64,000 nucleotides of DNA from Armillaria gallica (Eukaryota; Basidiomycota; Agaricomycetes; Agaricales; Physalacriaceae): positions 3,069,001 through 3,133,000 of the forward strand of contig JBANDB010000007.1 of the NCBI GenBank assembly GCA_037576215.1. The letters run 5' to 3'. Position 1 is the first letter of the stretch. Each line of letters begins with the position of its first letter. The position numbers and the translations under genes are program-made. The notes beneath the pieces are model-generated. The model saw only the letters and a list, made by a program, of their open reading frames with translations, ran no database searches and was not told where the DNA came from. Below are positions 56,413 through 64,000 of this stretch, piece by piece.

Positions 56413-59241
56413 TCAATTTTCCCAGGAAAATGGGACGTGGTTAAGGATGCGGGGACGACCACGAGGAATTGTCGGGATGGTGGCGGTCTTGCCGGTATTT
56501 GGATCATGGATGGTAATGGTCTGGTTTTCGTCCGAATAATTGCGAACAATGCTCTGAGTTAACATGTCGAAAGGTCTGCCGAGCAAGATATCGTAGGCAG
56601 ATTGCCGAATGACGTGCACTTGCAAGTATAGCGTGATATCTCCAAACAAAAATGCGACATTTCGTGCTAGACCCAAGGAATAATTCGTAGTTCCATTGGC
56701 CGACTGCATTTCCAATATAACCGTAGGATCATAGATCAACCCCAAGCACAAGCACACAGCTTCCGACATGGAGATCACTTGTGATCCGGGATCAATGATG
56801 CATTCGACTTTGAGCTGATGATCCACCACTGGGACGATGGATCTTAATGAAATAGAATCTGCTGCGCATTTCAAGGGTCCGATCTTCTCCCCTTTCTTGA
56901 CGCGAGCTTCGTACGGGTCTGGGACAACTGACGATCCTGCCGGCGGTTCCTTCTGCGCGTTACTGGTCTGCTCGAAAGTCTGCACGAAATTATCCGGCAT
57001 GCTGTATAAAAGAGTGGAAGTTTTGCCGTTTTCGTGGTCTTCTGGCGCCTTTACCGTGATTTCTACGGTTTCGGGTCCGGTAAACGGTAAAGCTACCTCC
57101 TTCTGGAACTGTTCCACCGTATTTGGCACTTTGCGCTTCGTGTTATCCTCCTTAATCATTTCCCTGATTGCTGGTGATAAAGAATATAACTCTTGATGCG
57201 ACAATGTGATCGTGGAGTCAAGCGCACGCTCGTAGACTTCTCGTGCAACATGCGAACCTTCTATCGGCGCCCGTGTCCTATAAGCAGGTTCATTATCTTT
57301 GGGACGCTTGCGGACATCTGGCTTTGCACCCGCATTTCGAACTGCTGGCGGTGCATAATTGGCTGGCTTTGCTGCGGCAAATGGATGAATATCTTCGGGG
57401 ATGAGCTGAGCTACACGCTCCTTGACTGGCGCATGCTCGGGTACTGCCGTGACAGTCTTGGATGAATCTTGTCGCAGAGTAGCAGGTGGCACGTAAGATG
57501 GAAACTTGGAACGAATATCCTGATCATTGCCGTGGACTACTGTCTTTGATTTCTCGAATTGTCGTGGAGAATAAGACTCTATGATAGCTGCGGCAATTTT
57601 GTCATCCTGCTTGGTCTGAGTAGGTACGGCAATATCGTCTTCGTCGTCTGAATATTCGACTAAGTCGGGCATGCCGTCATAATCTGGGGTAAGATCTTGA
57701 TCGAAGTGATCGCGAATCTTGGGTACGGCAACCTCCTGCTCGTCATCAAGCATGGCTTCTTCAGCGGCCTTCCGACTAGTACGAGTTTGTCGACCCACTG
57801 CCTTAGTAGGTTCTTGCGGAACAGCGGCCTCCGCTTTTGTTGCGGGAGCTGCCTTCTTGGTTGGTCCGCGTTTAAAGCGGGGAACCTCGACTACGACCTG
57901 GCGAATCATAGTATCCGTAGTGTCTGCGGTATTCAGACTGGACGAGTCTTCTTCAGCAACATGCATGAACTGTTTGATGCCCTGGATCTCTTTTCCAATA
58001 GCTTCGGATTTGGCAATGAGCGCCTCGAGGCGTTGACGCGCATCAATCCCAGAAATGGGCGCGCTAAGTGACTGAGCGTCTGCGTTAACTGGTGAAGAAC
58101 GTTGCCGGCTGAGATGCGGAACTGGCTCGACAATGGCGTTCATCAGCTGATTGACGATGCCGATCTGGCCTGGATTCTGACGGTGCCATTCCTCGATACG
58201 ATCTTTAAGCCAAGTGCCTTGGAGACCTCTAGGAACCCAAGCGCCAGTAGACAGGACGATCTTCCCATCTATATTGCGCCTGCACTTCCCTTCTTTAATC
58301 ATCTCCTCGACTTTGAGACATTCTCGAATAAAATGACCAATTTCGCCGCAGAAACTGCAATTTTGGCCAGTTGCCGTATTAGCATAACTGCTCTGCTGCG
58401 GCGGACCGGACGAAAATGATCGTTGCTGAGCTTTCTGGAAGCGATCATTCGAGTTTAGCTGCAATAACGTCTCGCCAAGTTTAATGAGCTGATTAATATG
58501 CTCCATCTTTACTTGGGGTTCCACAGGTTCCTCCTTGACGCGAACGATAGGCTGAGGTTGTGAAACTGGACCGGGATACGGCATCTCTGAGGGTCTGGCT
58601 GGACCAGCGTCACGAAAACTCTGAGTAGGCATACTGCTAAGAGTGCTTTCTCCTTTATTCGTGCCTTGTAGAACGAACTGAGCGGCTGCGTAAATATCGC
58701 TGAGGTCGTAAGGGTCTGCTGGATGATGGTCTGGTAATTTGATCTGGAGTCGATGGGCAATGGCGTCCCAAACATGGTTAGGAAAGCCTTTACTGAACAT
58801 ATTGCCGGTCTCGTGGTTTGACAAACGATTATTCGTGACCAAATGCTTTACTTTGGGGTAGAATTCTCGATAAAACGCTCCTAGGTCTGCGAGATTATCA
58901 ACTTCTCGCGCGTATTTTCCAATGACGTGCTCGAGGTCGTGTCTCTCGTATTTGCGAGTGGTGCTAGCGTCTGGATACTGAGCGACTACGGCATCCTTGA
59001 AATTTTCGTAGGTCTTGCCAGCGTCACTATACTCGGGCAAGCTCTCCCAAAACTCGGAGATGACGAGACCGGGATAGTAAATAAACCACTTCTTTTTATC
59101 TGCATCTGCGTTTATGCTATGACGGGTGAAGAGGCCTTCGATATCACTGATATAACGCGTCAATTCGCGTCCAGGACTAATTTCGTCAATGATATTCGGA
59201 GCACTCTTCTCCTTTCGGAACGGCATAGATGCTGCTGCCAT
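56413..59241 (-). CDS. gag: Gag with zinc knuckle and aspartic protease
   Basis: 942 codons from the first in-frame ATG. Residues about 20-180 form a gag-like capsid region (REFYPKVKHLV, 'FSKGFPNHVWDAIAHRL'). A CCHC zinc knuckle, CSFCGEIGHFIREC, lies at 295-308. A charged linker of roughly 500 residues follows. The retropepsin-like protease has its active site in IIDPGSQVIS (Asp817) and the flap-distal 'DILLGRPFDML'. Gag assembles the particle and packages RNA; the protease cleaves the polyprotein. The frame ends with UGA followed by CUA-G. It is also open for 233 codons upstream of the ATG (to a TAG at 59943-59941) with a proline- and glutamine-rich stretch, so the true N-terminus may be longer. 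Confidence 0.9.
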   Translation of the reverse strand: MAAASMPFRKEKSAPNIIDEISPGRELTRYISDIEGLFTRHSINADADKKKWFIYYPGLVISEFWESLPEYSDAGKTYENFKDAVVAQYPDASTTRKYERHDLEHVIGKYAREVDNLADLGAFYREFYPKVKHLVTNNRLSNHETGNMFSKGFPNHVWDAIAHRLQIKLPDHHPADPYDLSDIYAAAQFVLQGTNKGESTLSSMPTQSFRDAGPARPSEMPYPGPVSQPQPIVRVKEEPVEPQVKMEHINQLIKLGETLLQLNSNDRFQKAQQRSFSSGPPQQSSYANTATGQNCSFCGEIGHFIRECLKVEEMIKEGKCRRNIDGKIVLSTGAWVPRGLQGTWLKDRIEEWHRQNPGQIGIVNQLMNAIVEPVPHLSRQRSSPVNADAQSLSAPISGIDARQRLEALIAKSEAIGKEIQGIKQFMHVAEEDSSSLNTADTTDTMIRQVVVEVPRFKRGPTKKAAPATKAEAAVPQEPTKAVGRQTRTSRKAAEEAMLDDEQEVAVPKIRDHFDQDLTPDYDGMPDLVEYSDDEDDIAVPTQTKQDDKIAAAIIESYSPRQFEKSKTVVHGNDQDIRSKFPSYVPPATLRQDSSKTVTAVPEHAPVKERVAQLIPEDIHPFAAAKPANYAPPAVRNAGAKPDVRKRPKDNEPAYRTRAPIEGSHVAREVYERALDSTITLSHQELYSLSPAIREMIKEDNTKRKVPNTVEQFQKEVALPFTGPETVEITVKAPEDHENGKTSTLLYSMPDNFVQTFEQTSNAQKEPPAGSSVVPDPYEARVKKGEKIGPLKCAADSISLRSIVPVVDHQLKVECIIDPGSQVISMSEAVCLCLGLIYDPTVILEMQSANGTTNYSLGLARNVAFLFGDITLYLQVHVIRQSAYDILLGRPFDMLTQSIVRNYSDENQTITIHDPNTGKTATIPTIPRGRPRILNHVPFSWEN

Positions 59242-59940
59242 GACTGCGGGTTGTTGTACTGGCTGCTGAACTGGAGGTTGTACTGGGGGCTGTACGGGTG
59301 GTTGTGCGCCGGGTTGCGCTACGGGAGCTGGTTGTTGATTCAGATTGACTGGTGGTAAAATGGGAAATATGGGAAAATAAGAGGTGGAAGCCTCTGCCGG
59401 TGGATCAAAAGTGAGACTTTGTTCAAAGGACTCGTCCTTGATATCAAAGTTTATGGTGGTAGCGGAATCTGGTACTAATTCGTCGCTAGATTCGACGGAT
59501 TCTTCTTGTCGGTAATCGGTGAACGAGGTGGATTCTACGTGGTAGCCTCCGAAAGCTTGTCCGGAATAAGGAGTGCCGGGGGCTGTTCCGTAGTTTGAAC
59601 CAAAGAGTTCTGCGGTAACTTCGGTTTCTTCTTCGTCTTCTGGTCCAGAAAACGATAAATTCTCTCTTTCAGAGATGTCTAATTCTTCGGGAAACGGAGA
59701 TGGGGGAGATTCAACGAAAGACCCAGGAATGGGACTACGAGGGGAGTCTGGTAACGGGGTTTCTGTAGCGAGCGTCGAAGATGACGCTTCAGACGATGCT
59801 AAATGGGCTGTAGATTCTTGTAACTGAAGACGTGCAGAGGTATTTCGAAGGCCTCTGCCCGGAACTGGGACGTAAGGTGTTTTACGTTCGAATTTTCGTG
59901 AAATGGTGAAGAATTCAGGTTCGCAGCAAGTATAAGCTCG
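59242..59940 (-). other. Open N-terminal extension of gag, no ATG
   Basis: 233 codons in frame with gag and without a stop or an ATG. Translation shows serine- and glutamate-rich segments and a 'PPVQPPVQPPVQQPVQQP' repeat just before the gag Met. It may be reached by splicing or a non-AUG start, or may only be leader sequence. Confidence 0.5.
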
Positions 59941-60011
59941 CTACGAAGGGCGAATTAAAAGGTGATAGGCGTATATAAACGCGATCAAAGGATTGATCTG
60001 GGATGTGAACT

Positions 60012-60033
60012 GATCCCCTCGCGGTGGGCTCCA
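60012..60033 (-). promoter_or_regulatory. Primer-binding site
   Basis: The plus strand reads GATCCCCTCGCGGTGGGCTCCA, ending in CCA four bases before the 5' LTR, as the 3' end of a tRNA would. The minus (sense) strand starts TGGAGCCCACC. The tRNA is not identified. Confidence 0.65.
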
Positions 60034-60037
60034 GAAA

Positions 60038-61726
60038 TGATGGGCCTAAGACTTCCGTGGCAACGGCAACACCAACTCGGAATGAGATTGGTTAATTAAC
60101 GTAGTGGCATGGCAATCAAGGCGATCGTGTGTGCGAGTGGTTCGGGGCACCTCCGTGCAGTAGAACAATTCCTCTATACGCAAGAATACACTGCGACTTT
60201 AAGTCTGCAAAGTAGTACTGCTTGGTAGTCGAGTACTAAATGCTATGGCTTCAAGCCGGTAGGGATCTCTCGAAATGAGAGGGAACGAAAACGGGTATGA
60301 TGTGAATACCACGAATCCGTATGAGAAAACGTGCTGCGAGACTAGAAAACGTCGCTGGGCGATAGTCTGAGCGGGGAGAACGATGGAAGATAGACTAAAC
60401 GGTCAGCAATAGTCTGTGGGCGAGCGAAGCGATGAGAAAACGGTGTGGGGACTGCGAGTGGCGAAATAAACGTGGAACGAGGTGCGGAGGGTGGGCTGGC
60501 GAGAGAAAACGTGGAACTACGAAAACTGGTGGTGATACTGGTCCTATACGATGCGAGGGTGCTGAGTCGATGTCGAAACTTGTCTGGTACTGAAACGATC
60601 CTATCCTATATCAAACTAACCTTCAAGTCCACTTGGGGGACTGATACTATACGAAAACTGGCTGAAACTGATCCTAAGTCTGCTCTGAGACTACCCAAGT
60701 GGGCGACGATAACGATGACGAAAGTGAAACTGTAAAAACTCCAATGGTGCGAAGGTGAAACGATGACGGCCTATAAAAGATAACGGGGGCGAGGTATAGC
60801 GCGGCGATCACGTATTGGCACAGTACGAGCGTGCACCAATAGTGTTAAGAGCGAAGAGCGCGTAGTGAAGGACTCTTCACAGTTAAAACTGTGAGATAAC
60901 TCTGGTGAGCTCAAGAGTCGACGTGCAATCGAGAATATGCTGGTGTAAACGATATATTGCCGTAGAACGGTGAATAAACGTTGTTTACTGGCGATAGACT
61001 AGAGCGTGACGATAATTGACGTAGTCTGGGGTCAACTGGAGATGAACTGCTTTTGAACTACGTTTTCTAACTAGTTTTTATACTACAAGTACGAATTTAT
61101 AAATAGAGTATATATGCGAGACTTAGTAAGGCCGTAAGGCCTTGGCTTTGTAAAAATCGTAGGTAACATATGGTCCTTGGTCTTCTAAAGTAACAGCAAC
61201 TTGTCGACGTTGCCGCGTATGGATGCGAACCGCATGGTTTTGCTGAGCGATGCACAGATCGTTAGGTGCTGTTTAGCTGCGGATTAGTTGAGCAATAGTC
61301 GTCGTGCTGAGGAGTATGCGTGGGGTAACGTTTTCTTGAAGCCTTGGCGAAGTAACAGCCTTAGTAAACACGGTCTGTAGTTGCCGTAGCTGCTATTGTC
61401 ATAGCTGGGAGGGTACTCGTGTCAATCACGTCATTTTCATTAAGTGATCAATGAGCGCGTCAACTAGGTGCTTCTGAGTGATGCGTCAATTCCGTATTGG
61501 GATGATTGTCGATCGAAGGTGCCTTGCCATGATGAAGTACGGCAATTATGATGCGTGGCAAGATGGGATGGATAACAAAGTGCGTAAGGAGCGGTTGCCG
61601 TAGGATGAAAGTGGTATCAGTGGGTGTGCGATCATTGGTTTGCTGAAAGGCCATTGAAGGGATAGTAGCGTTAATTAGCAGGCAAAATCCGCGAATTCTG
61701 AGCATACAGAGCCTGGAGGCTCATCA
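60038..61726 (-). repeat. 5' LTR
   Basis: 1,689 bp, same length as the 3' LTR with a constant offset of 15,267. The TATAAAA for gag-pol transcription is at 61082-61076 (minus strand). Confidence 0.93.
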
Positions 61727-61730
61727 CCGG
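61727..61730. other. Retrotransposon target duplication, right
   Basis: CCGG, identical to 44767-44770. Confidence 0.85.
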
Positions 61731-62108
61731 GCCATATCGAAAATCGTTTCTCATCCACATCTCATGATTGACGCCTAGGGGGGGGTCGAATAGCAGCGGA
61801 CAGTTCGGGCTCGTTATATAGATATGGTCATTTACAAGGGCGCCACACACGCCATCCCAGGCCTTGAGAGCTAATATAACATGAGTCACTTTCGTGATGG
61901 GTGGTTCACCCACGCGAGACTCACGTTTGTCTGGCTCAGCCCACATCATCAATAGGTTTGGATCTTGGTGAACAGCCTTGGCTGAGGTTCCTGGTTCGGA
62001 ATCGAGGCACCTGGAAATCAGAGAGAATGAGTCTTGGCGAATCAGTGGGGGATGGGGTGACCATGATGACGCGACACTACACCGACATACGTCCAGGTGT
62101 GTTGGCAA
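61727..62108 (-). pseudogene. Agaric expanded-family gene, 5' part
   Basis: The minus-strand frame reads KAVHQDPNLLMMWAEPD, PPITKVTHVILALKAWDG, VCGALVNDHIYITSPN and HEMWMRNDFRYGP up to the insertion site. Joining to 44770 after deleting one CCGG continues the same frame (GP then DDPMSWP). The start codon is uncertain; the ATG at 62108 or a later one after an intron near 62040 is possible. See 42861-44770 for the rest. Confidence 0.65.
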
Positions 62109-62575
62109 TCACGACGACCAAATGGTCCAGTCGCAATGAAATTTGACTCCGCGGATGCAAAATGGGGGGATCCAATTGATCCTACGATGTTCAGGGTAAT
62201 CGTGGGGCAACAGTGACTCACATTTGTGCGATGGTTGTGGAAAATGATGAAAGTATGGCAAACAATAGTCAATAGCCGTACCAGCCACGCCGATAGTTCA
62301 TAACATTGTTTACCTAATACTCCCTTGAATGCCTACATCTATTTATAGTTTGTAGATGGGAAACAGCGGAGTATGAAGAAATGCGTTTGTCTATCCCTTG
62401 ACAATGTTTCCTCAACCAGTGCTCCTGATCCTCTACAGGACGGCCATTTCTGTCGTCGACGGGTTGGCTGCCTGCTTTGGATGTGTTGCCCGAACGCCAT
62501 ATCCAGGACCAAAAGTGTGTCTGACCGCGTGGATGAATGCCGTGATGTCCTTATTAAGACCTACCTCCCCAGGAC
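62109..62575. other. Spacer and possible first exon of the kinase gene
   Basis: Divergent promoter region for the split minus-strand gene and the kinase. Short frames at 62398-62586 may include the kinase 5' end but share no motif I recognise. Confidence 0.35.
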
Positions 62576-63400
62576 GTGGACGTTGACCATCAGTCAGACG
62601 AGGAGCTCCTTAAATTGTCTCAGTCGGTTCCTGACGAACAGTGGGCATCTGCAGGTGCACCACTCCACCTCACCTCTGATATTGTGGCGAAGCTCGTGCC
62701 TCAGCCGACGACAGGTTGGCCGTCTGAGGCATTAGCTCAGCAGCTAGTACACAACCGTACTAGTATTCCTGTCCCTGCCATCCGTCGGGTTGTCCATCTC
62801 GACCAGTATGGCAGCGTCATTATCATGGACCACATTCCAGGTCTCACCCTAGCAGAGGCATGGCCGACCATGACGCTTTGGCAGAAAATATGTATCACCC
62901 TTACTTTACGATCCTACGTTCGTCAGCTCCGATCCATTCAACATCCCTGATCCCACATTCCCGGGCCCCTTAGGGAAGGTGAACAGGCTGGGCGGTGTTT
63001 CGCCTCCCACATCTTCGGGCCCATGAAACCCACCCAGGGTCCCTTCCCCACCTCCCATGATTTGATTCAGTTATTCAACCACGCCATGAACGAAGCCGCT
63101 CTCGCCTGCCTGTGCTCTCACAAGGGACCCTTGCCAGATGATGGAACCTTAGTTTTCTCACATGTCGACCTCACCTTACGCAATCTTATCGTGGGCGAGG
63201 ACGGTCACTTGTGGCTCATCGACTTTGCCACCGCGGGCTTTTACCCCCAATGGTTCGAGTATGTTAACATGAAGATGGATGCTGAGGTGGAGTTCAGAAA
63301 GGAATATGACTGGGTCTGGAATGCAATTCTACCGTTTGTTTGTGATCCTTACTTTAGCACTTATGATTGGATAACCACAGTGGCTCCGGATTATTTGTAG
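62576..63400 (+). pseudogene. APH-like phosphotransferase (kinase fold)
   Basis: One frame from 62576 to the stop at 63400, interrupted by a single TGA at 62948-62950. The N-lobe shows 'SIPVPAIRRV', then IIMDHIPGLTLAEAW, the hinge and following helix of the phosphotransferase enzyme family. The C-lobe has FSHVDLTLRNLIVGEDG (catalytic H-x-D-x4-N loop) and LWLIDFATAGFYP (metal-binding Asp), then a conserved WFEY turn. Such proteins are numerous in agarics, usually annotated as kinase-like or aminoglycoside phosphotransferase, with unknown substrates. The residues needed for catalysis remain, but the TGA lies between the lobes and would abolish the C-lobe. The true start is probably in an exon upstream. 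Confidence 0.7.
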
Positions 63401-63568
63401 TGGTAGCGCCCTTTCAATTAACGGTTGATATTTAGGCTTCTAAACATATCGTAGTGCTTTTCTGTTTGTGACGGTCCATCGGGTCAAATGATTTCGAATC
63501 GGACTGTATTGACAATTTTACATTGGACATACATTACAGGACCCCGGCAAGAAAACGGTCTCGCTCAA

Positions 63569-64000
63569 CTACAAGTCGTCAACAACTTTGTCTATTACAT
63601 GAGACCTGAGAGGAGCACCAGCGACTCTGACGTTGTCAACAAAACTGTTCACAGCTGATCGCCAATCACCATCAATGACCCCATTCTCCTCCATCACTTT
63701 GAGTGCTCGATAGCACCAGTGGCGACAACCGACGTTCATATGGTTGAGAGGAGCGTCGTCTACACCCATGTCAACCAAAAGAGTGACAACATCTCCCACA
63801 CTCAGATCCTTGGCGACGACGGAGAGCTCCAGCATCGGTGTAATAGTAAGGCCGGATGGGGGATGGTCGTGGTTATCACATCTGAAGAAAAGGTTAGCGT
63901 GAGGTTAATGGGCACCGGGCAAGATACATACGAAACGTAGCCTCGCTGAGCGCCTCCGACAACCTCGGACACACCGTCGAGCTGCACTCTGTAAGTGCCG
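63569..64000 (-). CDS. Hypothetical protein, C-terminal part (partial)
   Basis: Two exons on the minus strand that run off the window. The first, from beyond 64000 to about 63940, contains VQLDGVSEVVGGAQRG and ends at a GTATGT donor. The second, from about 63883, reads 'LELSVVAKDLSVGDVV' and then MNVGCRHWCYRALKVMEENG before the stop at 63569. The GCRHW(C)xxxL block recalls a small fungal family of unknown function (DUF7770-like, from memory, not checked). No membrane segment or signal is visible. Confidence 0.5.

Larger units (their letters stand above)
44771..61726 (-). mobile_element. Ty3/gypsy LTR retrotransposon with antisense genes
   Basis: 16,956 bp with two 1,689-bp LTRs (TGATG...CATCA) and CCGG duplications. 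On the minus strand, in order: 5' LTR, primer-binding site, gag-protease, RT-RNase H-integrase, then a 6.2-kb segment, polypurine tract and 3' LTR. The pol order (RT before integrase) places it in Ty3/gypsy. The 6.2-kb segment holds two spliced genes on the plus strand, opposite to gag-pol. About eight substitutions and no indel separate the LTRs, so insertion is recent. It splits a host gene. Confidence 0.93.

Noticed and set aside
1..64000. CRISPR array, bacterial operon or phage
   Set aside because: No spaced direct repeats; introns and gene families are those of a basidiomycete.

Overview
The window looks like nuclear DNA of an Agaricomycete (mushroom-forming basidiomycete). Genes carry many short introns with GT..AG ends. 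The families seen are typical of that class: F-box proteins, an expanded HECT-like family, APH-like kinases and large Ty3/gypsy elements. No rRNA gene, CRISPR array, or intact tRNA gene was found. Most of the sequence is repeats, nested mobile elements and decayed gene copies; the few genes that look whole lie between them.

Layout. 1-5.5 kb: nothing clearly recognised apart from a dispersed repeat. 5.7-6.2 kb: a small gene of an unknown family (member A) with a second full member (B) at 30.2 kb and a truncated third (C) at 15.0 kb. 7.9-9.1 kb: a broken BRCT-domain gene on the minus strand. 10.7-12.2 kb: an intact F-box gene, followed by a broken F-box-like relative. 19.2-27.1 kb: a large palindromic (foldback) element made almost only of two inverted arms of about 1.4 kb. 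Its left arm is interrupted by a 4.1-kb hAT transposon with an exact 8-bp target duplication, and its right arm by a 756-bp Mutator-like element with an 11-bp duplication. 29.1-29.8 kb: a fragment of the PCF11 CTD-interacting domain. 36.6-37.4 kb: a broken gene with a ubiquitin-like header and a nuclease-like C-terminal part. 38.3-42.8 kb: a HECT-like E3 ligase gene carrying a solo LTR inside one intron.

44.8-61.7 kb: a young, 16,956-bp Ty3/gypsy retrotransposon on the minus strand, with two 1,689-bp LTRs that differ at about eight positions and a CCGG target duplication. Gag-protease and RT-RNase H-integrase lie in one reading frame, separated by a single UGA in the readthrough context UGA-CUA-G. 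Between pol and the 3' LTR lie two multi-exon genes on the opposite strand, both encoding basic, cysteine-cluster proteins of unknown function. One is intact (566 codons); the other carries one in-frame TGA. A second copy of the polypurine-tract sequence lies between them. The element sits in an exon of a host gene (minus strand, 62.1 to 42.9 kb), and removing it together with one CCGG restores the reading frame exactly.

62.6-63.4 kb: an APH-like kinase relic with one in-frame TGA. The 3' end of the window holds the C-terminal part of a small hypothetical gene.

A theme across the window is that otherwise readable frames are broken by single stop codons, and almost all of these are TGA. That fits C-to-T change at CpG in CGA arginine codons of methylated repeat DNA. 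All identifications come from reading motifs by eye; no database search was possible.
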